A stretch of DNA of 64,000 nucleotides from Hydnum rufescens UP504 (Eukaryota > Basidiomycota > Agaricomycetes > Cantharellales > Hydnaceae): contig MU128927.1 in the NCBI GenBank assembly GCA_014904985.1, positions 287,759-351,758 on the forward strand, read 5' to 3'. Positions within the stretch are counted from its first letter, which is position 1; each line of letters begins with the position of its first letter. The notes under the pieces are model-generated. The model saw only the letters and a program-made list of their open reading frames with translations, ran no database searches and was not told the DNA's origin. This document shows positions 45,812-57,592 of this stretch, one piece after another. Position numbers and translations under genes: made by a program.

Positions 45812-47191
45812 TGTTGGAGGGATAAATCCCTACACCATAGAATCCTCATCCTTGGCCCATTTTCCCTACGAACGAATCAATTATATGTCACTGTGCTCAT
45901 TTAATTTAATCACCATTCATTTATTCAAGAAATCAATTGGATTCCTACCCCTTTCCAACCCATAATATCACCTCATTCCTTTACCATGTCCACCAGTCAA
46001 TTTATTGACTATCCGTCAGACTTCAACAGTCCTCATCAAAAAGGGGCAGTTTATGCCCTACTTCAAGTCCATTTTCTTTGGACAAGGCAATTCAACTTGC
46101 TGTCTTTCTTCAAGACTGGATGACTTGCCTGCTCTTCCAAGCCATCCTATTGCCTTAAGGGTGATGAATTGTGATTATGTAATGATGCAGACCGGGCCTA
46201 GTTCCGATTCTGGACTCGCAGATTTGTCACATGATCCAGATAGGGGCTGCACTACTCTGAAGGAGTATTTTTCGAATTTCTCTGTCATTTTTGATCAGAT
46301 CAACTCGAAACGACCGCTCCCAGAAAGATATGAATCGTACGTATCGAACGGTACCAAACACAAAACGAACAGATCAAAAATGCGGTCCCTGTAACAATAT
46401 CTTGCCATGATTCATACTCTGAAGGAGTATTTCTTAATTTTAGAAGCCAATTCTTATCGGATTAGTTCGCGAGTACCACGCCCTGAAAGCTGTTGAAATG
46501 CGCATCGAACGGTACCAAGGGCAAAACGAGCGGACGCAAACTCCATTTTTCACAAGACAGCTCCCTCCCCATGACTCCACCTTTGCTCCACCATTCAAAA
46601 TAGCGAATTACTTCCAGCCCTCTTATTTCCGATGGATAAGACCCTCAGGGCGACCTATTCCACTTTTCCTTAAGGGAACTTGTCCAGGTTTGAAGGAGGA
46701 ATAGCATGTAATGTGTCAATCTCCCCTTTTATCTTGAAACTGGAATATCTCCATCAGTTTTGAAGATTTTAACTTCATTTCTTTTTCTCTGTGTGTCCCT
46801 TAAGTCCGACTTTTTCACTTTTTATTGAGTCGAAGTCTGTATTGTATATTAGGTGCAGCTAGCACACAAATTCAGTAGTTCTCCCCCTCCCTCCAGTTTG
46901 AAGCTTCTTGAACAGCTGCTGGTCCCTGGGTGATTTCTCACTACAAAAAGTGAATTCTAACTACACTTTGACTAAGGTCTCAAGAAGAGATTCTTAGGGT
47001 GTGGTAATTTGACTGAAACACATTTTCTCACTTAATTGCCTGGGCTTTGTTGGCTCACTGCAATTTCCCTGTTCCAAAGACCTTCCCCCACTTGGACCTG
47101 AACATCCAGATTAGATCTGTGATCCCCTCTTTCGTCCCCAGCTCAACATCATGGACAGTAGTTGGATTGGTTTATAACCATCCTGCTTACA
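45812..47191 (+). mobile_element. Solo LTR of a Ty3/gypsy-type element
   Basis: This 1.38 kb segment is related over its whole length to the 5' LTR at 49238-50788: both start TGTTGGAGGGA.AAATCCCTAC and end CTGCTTACA, with common blocks such as GGAGTATT, CAACGGTACCAA, CCCTGAAAGCTGT and AGACCTTCCCCCACTTGGAC. It is flanked by CCAC on the left and CCACT on the right. No primer-binding site or gag follows. The flanks join into TCACCCACTTAGTAATCAG, which is the uninterrupted repeat found near 17780 and 45545. It is therefore a solo LTR left after recombination between two LTRs. Confidence 0.82.
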
Positions 47192-48197
47192 CCACTTAGT
47201 AATCAGGGGGAGGAATCATTTCCAGGCCACTACTTTCACTAGGGTATCCCCACAATAGGGCTCGCCTATTTCAACCATAGGTTTGCTTGAAATTTGTGAC
47301 ACCCCTTTACCAGTTTGAACCACTCTGTGGTGACTGCCAACACCTCAGTTCATTATCTATAGAGAATTCATCCGCGATTGGGATGGAACTGTGTCCAAAG
47401 GGGTGTCTCATAGTATGTTGGCCAGAGGGTTTAGCTTGAATGAGTCCCATGGTTCCTTTCTGCCAAATTAAAAATTAAAAATTTGGAAGTGCTCCAGAGG
47501 GGCCACCAGAGCCCCTGGGATAAGAAACCCAAAAGAAAACCAACCATGAACAAGTAATTAGGTGAGTAGTTAACAGAAGATTGTCTGCTGCAAAACAGCA
47601 CTGTCCAGAAGTCACCCCCTGAAAAGTAAACATGATATCTCCTGGATTTTAGCCACATTTTGGACCCCTCTTGACCCAGGGCACTTAAATTTTGTAGTTG
47701 GCCAAATTTTTTGCCCAATCAAAATTAGAACTGAGAATTAAGAGAAACTGTTGATGCAGAAGGGTAGCTAATGCTGTTCCTGCCCTTGGGCAACACCCAG
47801 ATGCAAATCCACATATTCTATCTTCCCCAGTCTTGCCAAAACTGAAATCATGCCTCTTCCTGCTGGCCGGTTAGCTTTCCTTTATAATCAATTTGTTGAG
47901 AATTTCACCACTGCTACCTCAAGAAATGACTTGGTACATTGATGAGCCAACCAGCTCTGCTGATTTAATTTGCTTCCAGATGTTGCCCAAAGTCCGTTTT
48001 GGCTCCACTCACACTTGTTAGAGAATCCGACTGCCCATAGTACTTGAACATAGATACTGTAATGTAATATTTGGTGGATGAGCACAGAAGGTTGAGTGGG
48101 ATCCCAAGGACTAACCAGGCATGGGGCTGTCTGGCTCCTTTGGATTGCTGGGTGAAAGCACCTGCTGACTAACCAATTATAGTATCTTACTACCACA
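47192..48197. other. Spacer between solo LTR and HNH gene
   Basis: Includes the right half of the repeat split by the solo LTR (TTAGTAATCAGGGGGAGG). A 95-codon minus frame at 47431-47718 is unrecognised. Confidence 0.4.
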
Positions 48198-49220
48198 ATG
48201 TCTCTCCATGTTGATGGCTTGATTGCCCCGCACTCTTCCCTTCCTGAACCTCTGGACCACTGTAAAAGCCTGATCAAGGGGGCCAAGGGTCTCTGTATCA
48301 CCATGGAGAACCCTAAATCAACCAAAACACTGGTGTCCATGCAGCATTTTCTCAAGGCAATGTTGGACTGTGCCCCCGCAGGTGCCTGTGACTATGTCAT
48401 CAATTCCATCCTCACAATGCAAGGAGACCCCAAGAAACTTCTCTTGCAAGTTTAACAGTATCATCATACCCAGTATGTGACCTTACCCCATCAAGTCTGA
48501 TCAAGTTATTTTTAGCAACCAATAGTGAGGGTGTCAGGTGAGAAGACTCCAAGTGGGATCACCCCCAAGCCTGATCTGCCAATCCAGGTTGAATTTACAC
48601 CAAGGACTGCAAAGTATGATCAGCTGGTAAAATTCCAAATTCAACTCTACTGAACTGGTGGTAATTGAGAATATTTTAGACCAGGGAACATGATGGTTAT
48701 CGTACTTCAGTTACCCATCTGCCATTGATTGGATGTCTGGATGTCAGTCCTGAAGAAAGCCAGGCTTATGTAGAACTAGCTCACATCATCCCTTGGTCTA
48801 CCATTTCCCGAAAGAAAGACGTTAGTTGACCATTCCACTTCATTTGATCTGGCATGTTAATTGTAGCCTAGGCTGATGAACTCCACGTGATGTGGGGTAT
48901 TATCCAACAATTTGGAGGCATTCCTCCTAGCAACATCACAGGTCAAATTAATGAACCTTTCAATCGCTTAGTAATGACACTCAATGAGCACCACTCATTC
49001 GACAGGTTTGATTGGTGTCTCATTCCAGATGTGAGGTTTATCATATCATGGTGGAGCTGATCTAACAAGGTCATGTCAGCCCTATCACATTCCTCCCATT
49101 CCACATTGCTACATGGTCAGAGTACATGAGAGGATGTATGGAACCCCCATGGATGGAGCCATAGTCACATTTCTGGATCATCAGGATCCAGGAGATACAA
49201 CACATCTGCCAGATCCATAG
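48198..49220 (+). CDS. HNH_2-type endonuclease domain protein, 3' end cut by an LTR
   Basis: HNH nucleases of this type are expanded in several Agaricomycetes; the cellular role is not known. Five exons (48198-48449, 48516-48626, 48680-48820, 48872-49030, 49080-49220) join without a frame break to 804 nt and 267 residues. The domain reads REHDGYRTSVTHLPLIG, then ELAHIIPWST (metal-binding His), then MWGIIQQFG and NRLVMTLNEHHSFDRF (Asn and second His). The C-terminal part has ERMYGTPMDGAI and TTHLPDP. The TAG at 49218-49220 is followed in frame by FLRLHA, which fits my memory of the family's C-terminal end, so the stop is probably premature. The gypsy LTR starts 17 bp later. Introns are intact, so decay is recent or the protein is still made in shortened form. 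Confidence 0.7.
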
Positions 49221-49237
49221 TTCTTAAGGCTTCATGC

Positions 49238-50788
49238 TGTTGGAGGGAAAAATCCCTACCACATAGAGTTCCTTTTCAGCATCGAATTTTCCAATGAATG
49301 AATTAAAAATGTACCAATATGTCGCCCGAATAACAATTCTTTCGTCTGTTCATGAATGAGCATGAATTCCATATGCCTGAAAAGATGTAAATGGAATGCT
49401 CAGTTTCTTTGTACACGAGTCAATCTCCCGCAGTCTTCAACAGCCCACAGGAACTGTATTCATCTATGTCCTACCATAAGCCATGATATGGTGGACCCAA
49501 CAATTCAACTTGCCCTTCTGTATATCGTCTTGAATTCTCCTTCAATCTGCTCATACGGATCTTGCTGCCTTAAGGGCAATCCTAATAAATGGTGATTATG
49601 TAATATGATGGATTACACACCCGGGCCTTCATTCCTACTTGCAGATACATTTACATAATCAAATAGGGGCAAATGCGGCACTCTTAAGGAGTATTCGTCG
49701 AATCTCTCCGTCAGTTTTGATCAGGTCGGCTCGGAAAAGTAGCGTCCAGAAATATATGATTCACACCTATCCAACGGTACCAAGCACGAGTCGATCCGAT
49801 TAAAATTGCATGTTCTAGAGTGATTTTACTATGGAATCCATGCTCTTAAGGAGTATTTTCCGCTTTTCGAAGTCAATTCGTATCCGATCGACTCGTAAAT
49901 ATAGCGCCCTGAAAGCTGTGATTAATACCTATCTAATGATACCTATTATGTGTTCATCGAATCAGAACTGAGGCTTCTGGAACGATTTCACCTGCTCATT
50001 CATAATTAGAAGGAGTATTCGTCGAATTTCTCCGTCAGTCTTGGTCAGATTTGCATGAAACGACCGCGCCTAGAAAGGTATTGAAAATGCCCATCCAGCG
50101 GTATGAAGGGCGTCCCGAACGAAGAAGAACTCGGCGTTCTACATACGAATTTCCCCCTTGTCTCAGGAGAACATCACTCCCCCTTCCAATTTTCAAATAT
50201 CGAATATTGTCCATCAGCCTTATATCCGAAGGATAGGACGTTCAGGACGACTCATTCCACCATTCCTCAAGGGAATCTGTCCAAAAGGGAAGGAGAAATA
50301 GTCATTTTATGCTCTATCCTATCCCCAGACTTGTAAATTGAATATCTCTGTCATTTTTGAAGCTTTTGACTTGATTCCTTTTTCTACATATTTCCCCTAT
50401 CCCCCTGCTTCCATCGGATATTTGATCTCATAGCCAGGTTGTATATTAAGCAAATTGTGTTGAAAATTCCATTGTCTTCCCCCTCTCCAGCCTGAAGCAC
50501 TGAAGTATTGCTGCTGGATTTCTGGGCAAATTCCATCTGAGGACATTGCTTCTACTACACTTTGTCTAAGGCCACAAGACTAGGACCTTGGAGTGTGGTA
50601 TTTGTGGCATAATTTCCCCTTTATTCATCTGCTTGAGCAACTACTGCTGGCAGCGGATTATCTTCTATCCTAAAGACCCTCCTACACTCAGACCTGAACA
50701 TTCGGATTATTTTGGTGGCCCCCATTCTTTGTTCTCGATTCCATATCGCGGACTGTGGCAGAGATTCCCCCTTTTTCTCCTGCTTACA
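49238..50788 (+). mobile_element. 5' LTR of a Ty3/gypsy retrotransposon
   Basis: Starts TGTTGGAGGGAAAAATCCCT and ends TCCTGCTTACA. A primer-binding-site-like TGG follows 3 nt later and gag frames follow downstream. Compared with the solo LTR at 45812 it is longer by about 170 bp and only moderately similar, so the two come from different insertions. It retains many CpG sites (for example TCGTCGAATCTCTCCGTC), unlike the KDZ block. No 3' LTR is found in the window. Confidence 0.78.
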
Positions 50789-50791
50789 AAT

Positions 50792-50809
50792 TGGTGGTCC
50801 TTACAGGGG
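50792..50809 (+). other. Candidate primer-binding site
   Basis: TGGTGGTCCTTACAGGG begins 3 nt after the LTR end CTTACA. TGG at this position pairs with the CCA tail of a tRNA primer. The tRNA was not identified. Confidence 0.5.
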
Positions 50810-50817
50810 GCCTCAAG

Positions 50818-52786
50818 AATCTTAATTTGAATCCCCAACAATTCACCACTCAAAAATGTCTTCAACGACATACTCGTGTATGCCTGGGCCACGATCCAGG
50901 GATGCCCCCCGCTTTACTGGAAAATGAATCTTATGGTTTCTCACAGAATACAAGTTTTGCACAACTGCAGCTTCTCAGTTCGGCTCAAACTATCCGACAA
51001 ATAACTCATTATTGCGATTCAAAGTCCGAATGATTTATTGAGTTGTCGGACGAATACTACGATGATGATTGGGATGCATTTAAGACCCGGTTCATGGAGT
51101 ACTATCCTTCAGAGGAGGAGAGGCCTTATTACAAGGTCTCTCATTTGATTAAGCTTGTACAGAAAAGCCGAAAACTTTCCTCAATCGAAAAATTCAATAA
51201 TTACATACGTGATTTCACAGTTATAGCCAAGTCACTAGAGGATAGAAAGGCCTTATCACAGACAGACAAATACGATTATTTCTGGAGAGGTGTGAAGCCT
51301 GTGTCATTTCATGATGAAATTGGAAGCGCCATGAGGCACTCTAAGCTTTGGACTGATTTGACGAATCCCCCACCAATGGACGAGGCCATTAAAATCATCA
51401 AGCTGCATCTGAAGCGGGATTTGTATCGAGTTGTCGATGATGATGAACAGATTATATTGTTGGATGACGAGATAGTGTCAGTTTCGACTGATACAGATAG
51501 CGATTCAGACTCTTCGGACTCGGAGTTGGACAAAGAACCTAAGTGAATGAAACATAAGAGACATCAGTCAAAGTCTGAGGTCAAGCAAAAGAAGGAAGAG
51601 CCCGCACCAAAAGCCACTGAGGCCAAGGTGCAGGACTTGAACAAACCTATGAAGTCAAACATCAACAATTTGGTGGAAAAGATTGGCCAGTTGACCATAG
51701 TGCTGAGCCAGCTTGAAGCCGATAAGGCCACGCAATGAGCCAAGAGATTTACTGCTTTGTCAATGAAATGTTTCATGTGCGGTGTAGAAGGAATAACTGC
51801 CTAGTATCTGAAAACATGAGTTTGGAAGTGCTCTGACCTTAAACCTCAATCAATGATCTGTTGGAGTGTTTAGGACAACTTTATCATGCTACAGCCCAAA
51901 GATATCAAGGAAACTCAGTTGAAATAACTCCATTCGACAAACAAAATAAAAAGTTTTCTACATGTCAAAAAATATGCTTATGTAACCAAGATTTGTAATC
52001 AAAAACCCGGACTCAAAAGTATGACAAAGCTATTTGTATGACTAAGCAAAAGATATGACTCAGCCTGATTTAGTCATCCAAATGTCCCACAACTGCACCA
52101 TTCCAAACATCACACAGACTTTGGCACAGAAAAGTACACAGACATCCAAAAATACATATAAGGAATCAAATTTTGTAGTTTTAGGCAGCTTTTAGATAAG
52201 ACTCCCCTCGAAATAAAGTAGTTACAGATGAGAAATTCAAGTGGTCAAGTAACTGAAAGGCATACTCAGAGCAACAATGAGAAGTTGTAGATAGTTGTAG
52301 GACCCTCAGTGTAGGTGTGCTAAACGTCTAAGCCCTGAATCGTACAATAATAGGTTCAAGCCCATAAAAAGTTTAAAATCAGAAATAGCTTCTAAGTTTC
52401 AATTTGACAATCGTGATACAAGTAGTCCAGCTAGAGTCAGAAACATTATGTCATATCAGAGTCATCCATACCATTTCTATACCTAGTAAGCCAATCAACC
52501 CATTGAGACTAACCTGAGCCCCTCCCATACCTTTCCATTCCCAATCCCTATAACCCTAGCCAACATCTGGTGGTGTTAGTAATTTCTGCAGAGCAATAAA
52601 GCATCTTCTACAGTGGGGAGGACAGCCACTCACTGAAAGATTGCCCCAAAACTAAGGCATTTATCGCCAAGAAAGTCTTGAAGCTTTTGAATGAAGGGCG
52701 ACTTGTTCAGGTTGATGGGTCTGATCTTCCATGAGGTGACATCAACAATGGGGGAGTAGCAAGGATCCTGCGGGACCAGTTAGCCA
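50818..52786 (+). pseudogene. Gypsy gag region with TGA interruptions
   Basis: One frame (50755 to about 51840) encodes a Gag-like protein: IRQITHYCDSKSE, DEYYDDDWDAFKTRFMEYYPSEEE, MRHSKLWTDL, an acidic linker, a Lys-rich part and a zinc-knuckle start KCFMCGVEG. It is broken by TGA at 51031-51033, 51544-51546 and 51736-51738; reading continues in the same frame after each. The mutated codon in each case could be CGA. The LTR precedes it. The segment 51850-52780 has no long frame. This gag is not translatable as it stands. Confidence 0.72.
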
Positions 52787-52872
52787 ATGCTTCGAACATC
52801 GAGACGGAAAACTTACAAAGCTGGGAAGCACAAAACCAGGAGTTCACCACGTTCGGCAAGTACGAATACGAG

Positions 52873-54045
52873 GTGTTTCCTGTGGAGCAGAAGCATGAGG
52901 ATCTTCAGCAGCGAAAAGATGAATCTAAGGGAAAGGCACCAGAATGCCCAAATAGGGCGTATGTTGAGTTGCCAAAAAGGTCGACGAAGGAGCACGAGCC
53001 CTCTGGTTCAAAAGCGCAGGTACCCACCATACTAAAGTGGGATACCAGATCCCAGGACCTGGGTTTGGACTTGCCGAATGAAGATATCGAGATGGGAGAT
53101 GGTACGAAGGAAGACTGGGCTGCGAAGAAACAGGTCGGTCCACGCGATGGAAAAGGGCCTTCGGTTCCTAAGTCGAAAGATAAACTGAATAAGCCTAGTA
53201 TGGATGATGTCGTTATCCATGATGCAAAAGATCAGATTAAAAAGCAGGCCTCCCCTGCATACCGATTTGCTAGCGAGCTGCAAGAGAATGTGAATGTTGA
53301 GGCTTTGTTCAAAGTGCTGATGGACAAGGAAATATTGCTTAAGCTGGGCGATGTTTTCAGTTCTTCCTTTGAGCTATGCAAGAGACTTCAGATAGCATTG
53401 AAGACACAGTGAGTTCCGGTTGGTCAAGATGCGGTCGGAAGCAAGAGCCTTGAAGTCACGATAAACTCCATTGAGTGTGAAGTAGAACCTTCGCAAATAG
53501 GAAAGCAACCCCGGAAACCTCCATTAATTAACTGCCCGCCAAAGAAAGGCAATCCTATGTCTAAAACTGTCATATATGAACACGCAGATGTATTGATGGA
53601 TGACGAAAATGATTACCTTATAACAAATTGGAATGGTCACTTAGTCGAACTGACGGATATGAGACGTCACAGCCCCAAGCGCCCATATGTGAACTGGCCA
53701 CCCAAAAGAGGCGACCCAACAGCTAAAGAGTCTGATAACGATGAAGATCTGCTGTTAGGAAAGAAAAACACATGGCACATATCAAGTTCAAATGGATACA
53801 CGATTGAACCTATGGACATGAGACATCATGGTCCTAAGCACCCATATGTTAATCGTCCACCTAAGAAAGATTGCAGTGTTAATGCAGTGTTCTATGATTC
53901 GGATGACAATCCTATTGATGAGATTTCAGATTCCAGTGATTTGGATACTGATGATCAGGCCAAGAAATACTACAAACGGCAACTTCAAAATGAGCATACA
54001 GTCATCTACCATCGCTTGCATCAGAAGTTACAAATTCATTCATAA
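52873..54045 (+). pseudogene. Gypsy gag-pol linker region
   Basis: One frame runs from 52873 to a TAA at 54043-54045 with a single TGA at 53410-53412 (LQIALKTQ stop VPVGQD). The first half contains ASELQENVNVEALFKVLMDKE and SSFELCKRLQIALKTQ, which I associate with the segment before the protease in basidiomycete gypsy elements. The second half has a repeated motif: PLINCPPKKG, PYVNWPPKRG and PYVNRPPKKD, the latter two each after a DMR(R/H)H(S/G)PK string. Function unknown; the copies suggest an internal duplication. Confidence 0.65.
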
Positions 54046-54339
54046 GTCCGTGTTCGGTCACTTTTTTGTAGTTCTATAGTCTTGTGTATATAGGGGGGCT
54101 ACTCAAGATAGCACTGGTGATACAGCGAGTTGTTTCATAATAAGATGCATGAGAACTTTGAAAAGGGATGAAGCAGGGCGTATTTTGGATTTATCAGCAC
54201 TTGCATCAACCTTTCCCATGGCCTATATGTTGTCCTCATCACTGCTTTCTGATGATCCCTCGTTATCCAGTGTTGGTCCTGACCCTCCATCCATGCCTGG
54301 TATGCCGCCAGCACTCCCCAATGCAGCCCAGACGTCTTT
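54046..54339. other. Junction between gypsy linker region and pogo element
   Basis: Short segment after the gypsy frame stop and before the DDE transposase stop. The left end of the inserted element must lie here, but I could not find a matching inverted repeat at the other side. Confidence 0.35.
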
Positions 54340-56490
54340 TCACTTCAAAGGTTCCGGTTTCTTTGGCAACACACGGCCTTCTTTCAGACAACATGCAGAC
54401 TCGTCCTTCCAATGCAACTCGGCAGCATCATTCTGCTGTTTTGCCACTTCCCATGCTTGTGTCCGATGGGTTGCTGAGGCGCCCTTTGCTGCAGCAACCC
54501 TTTTCCCCTGCACGCGATGGTCCTTGTTGGCCACCTTTTGAGCCTCCTTCGCCATTTTCACTGCTTCTGCCCTATTAACACAGTCAAGGAAGTTGTCATG
54601 TGTTACAACCTCCCCTTCAACTGCGAGCTTGAGGCGGTGAGTTGATTTTTGTTTCTTCTCATAGTGAGCAAGTTGGCGGTGGGACCTTTCCACCTGAAAG
54701 GATGCCAGTGCCAGTTGGCCATTGTTGACATCCTGTGCATCCTCTAGAGCATCAATGCAGCGCTTTGCCCCATGAAGGTCAGAGCGCAATTGTTCAACCT
54801 CGGCACTCAAGATGCGGTGATGAGCATGGCTTGGAGAAGGTGTTTTGGTGCGTGTCCAATCAATTTTCAGCAAATCTTTATGTTTTTGATACACAAAAGG
54901 CGGGAGTGACGATGAAGCTGACATTGGGGAAGAGCGAACAAGGAAGCTGACAGATGATCCCATCAACGTGGTGCGGAGACGCTGTGGTGTTGAAGGTGTG
55001 AGTAGCGCAGGGTCAATTATAAGGCCATTGGGGGCTGACGGACTCCTAGGGCTTCCATCCTCAGGTGCATGAGGCCCTGTTTCTTGAGAATTCTTGTCCA
55101 GAATCTTGCGAAATGTGCCAATAAGACGCTTGACCAGTGTACTGACTGGAACAACAAGTGAACCAGTAATTGAGTGCTCTAGAGCTGGAGCCATCTGCGT
55201 TACAGTGATTGCATCTTTGTTGATGGGATATACGCCAGTCTTTTTGAATGCCTGACAGATGTTTGATTGTGTGAAGCCCTTGAGGTGAGCTTTTGCATAT
55301 ATGTGGAGGAAGACATCCTTCGTAACATTATCCCCTGTTTGTCGTTCCCACTCGTCCAGCGCTCTGGACCATGCTGCTTTGACAATGGCAAAGATAACAA
55401 CATCAAGCCCTTGAAGAACATGGGTTGTATGTGGTGGGTAGCACATCACAACAATGTGATGGTGTCGTGCCTCTTCAATGAATTCTTTTGAATAGTGAGA
55501 CACATGTCCATCGAGGATTAGGAGTCAATACTCATCAGGGTGAGCAAGTTTTGATTTGGTCTGACTATCAAAGTCTTTGAGGTAGCTGACTGCAAGGCGG
55601 TTCTCTGTCCAGCCTTTTGGGGTACACGAGATACTATGGAGGCAAGGTAAGTGTGGCTCCCATCCTCTTTTGTTAATGGTACATACAATGCTTTTAGAGG
55701 ATTGTCTTGCATCCAGCCTGCGCTGAGTTGTTTTGCTTTGAAGATGACAACGGGTGTGAGGCAGGAGCCATCAGCACAGATGGTATCAAGAACGGTGATA
55801 TTCTCACAGCCGCCTCCACATGTGGAGTGCTGTGTCTTGGTACGCTTGCGAGCTGCTACTCGGGGTGGCTGACCTTCACCGATGGGGAATCCAGTCTCAT
55901 CAAAACCATATGTATGTTCGGGTTCGATGTTGTACTCCTTGACAGTCTTATCCAAAAGAGCAAACCATCCTTCTATTGTGGTGGGATTAACAGCATTTGC
56001 TCGGATGGTGTCCAGTGGCGCACCCCATGTCATTGAGATCTGGGCCCCATATCAGGTGAGGTAACGGTCAAGCCATCTCTTCCCAAGATTCTGTATGTGG
56101 GGTTTGTTCACATGAATTAGTTCCAGAGCATAGCCCTCCATGAGCTCATGTGTGAGAGGGAAGCCTCGGTCAGCCATGGACATGATAAACTCGCATAGGG
56201 TCTCCTCCTGCTCCTTTGTTAGATGAGCTAACGTGGCATTTGCATTGCACTGGGTGCAGCCACCATTATAGAGTCTTGTTATAGTGCTGTACAGGTGCCC
56301 TTGGCCTTTCTTTCAGGTGAATGCACGAATTGATGGATTTGGGAGTCCCTCCTGACGTGCCTTTTCTACATCAACTTTGTATGCCTCAAGCAGGTCCTTT
56401 TTCACTTTGTCGCATGCCTGTGAGGCCTTCTCTGTCTTATGTGCCTGAGATTCAGCTCTGCTGACCATGTCTTCCAGGAGGGGAAAGCGC
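54340..56490 (-). pseudogene. Pogo/Tc1-type DDE transposase, nested in the gypsy element
   Basis: Reading leftwards: a Tc5/CENP-B-type HTH region (LTKEQEETLCEFIMSMADRG, GKRWLDRYLT, 56050-56220), then LDTIRANAVNPTTI and YGFDETGFP (first Asp, about 55900), PKGWTENRLA, LILDGHVSHYS (second Asp, about 55510), and PPHTTHVLQGLDV (third Asp; the family usually has LQPLDV). A long C-terminal tail with a coiled stretch ends at 54340. TGA codons at 56052-56054 (RYLT stop YGAQ) and 55525-55527 (PDEY stop LLILDGH) replace Arg of the family pattern. A third TGA lies at 56313-56315. One frameshift or unrecognised intron separates KEDGSHTYL from PKGWTE. It is inactive but all three catalytic Asp remain. Confidence 0.87.
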
Positions 56491-56785
56491 CAAGGAAAGA
56501 AAATTTCCTTAATTTGTCCTCACTTTTTCTTCCTTGATACAAATAAATAATGCTCCACTCCAACAACAAAACATCATCCCAGATATGTAATCTTTAAGTC
56601 CTTGAAGTTTGCCGGGGCAGGCAGGGGGATACATGTGCAGTAGGGGATGATCGGCCTGGAATTCTATCCAAATTTCTCATTTCATTAACATAATTAGTCC
56701 ATATCTCAAGACCCCCTCATCCAATTTACTTCAAAATTTCCAGCTAGAGTATCTACATGTCTACAAATGGTACAAAGAAGACTGC
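56491..56785. other. Junction on the right side of the pogo element
   Basis: AT-rich spacer between the HTH end of the pogo transposase and the gypsy protease frame. The element's right end should lie here. Confidence 0.35.
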
Positions 56786-57512
56786 ATGGGAAATAAAGCA
56801 GAATTGAAGGAGTTACAGGGATCTGATGCAAGTCCCCATATGATGCAAGCGACGGTAGATGACTGTAATCGAGTCTTTAACGTCAAGGAAACGGACTTCT
56901 CTTTTCATCCTTCCTTCCTGGCTATGGTTACTGCAAGAATTCAAGGCTCAATTTTGGAATTCCCTTGCACAATGTTAATCGATAGCGGTAGCGAATTGAA
57001 CATTATGGTCCAATCGACACAGACTAAGCTTGAATTACCTATGGATCCTTCTGGAAAGGATTGGCTATTGTGCAGAGTATCAGGCCACCAAGTGAATCTG
57101 GTGGGACTATGTTGCAACATACCAGTGGATGTGGGAGGAGTTCCCCTTCCACTTCTTCATAACATTGGACCACATTGGTCAGAAGGATATCATACTGGGA
57201 CAACCCTGGTTGTTTTCATACTCTGCGAGAATTGATTACGATCATGGTGCAGGAATGAACTTGCAAGTTTGGCGAGAAGGAGACTGGGGCAGACAATCTG
57301 TCTGAGTGACGTTACCTATAATGTCTGCACCATGCAACATTCTCCCTATCGAGGCGATTAAACCCTATAAGAGGAATAACTCAGTAAATTTGGTGGAGGT
57401 CACATTGATCAATGCCATACCTGAGTTTTTATTGAATATCACATCAGTTCTCATAGAGGGAGAGTTGGACTCAAAAAAGCTGAGGCTAATGTCAAAGCCT
57501 CGGACATCTTGA
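56786..57512 (+). pseudogene. Gypsy aspartic protease fragment
   Basis: The frame reads VTARIQGSILEFPCTMLIDSGSELNIM, with the retropepsin active site DSGSE. Near 57140, in a run of C (GTTCCCCTTCC), the family pattern jumps to another frame that continues IGQKDIILGQPWLFSYSARIDY, so a 1-nt indel is likely. After a TGA at 57303-57305 weak coding continues to 57512. It is on the same strand as the gag at 51-54 kb and is most simply the rest of that element, separated by the pogo insertion. Reverse transcriptase does not follow on this strand. Confidence 0.75.
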
Positions 57513-57592
57513 ACCTGGCAACAGAATCACCTGTAGTTTGTGAGGCTTTGTGTAGGGCATTCTACTCCCAAAATCTGATCTGAGAAGAAGAG

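Noticed and set aside
45613..49238. A complete LTR element with 45812 and 49238 as its two LTRs and the HNH gene as cargo
   Set aside because: The LTRs differ in length and are only moderately similar. The left one has its own CCAC target duplication, and a primer-binding site and gag follow only the right one. Two independent insertions fit better.
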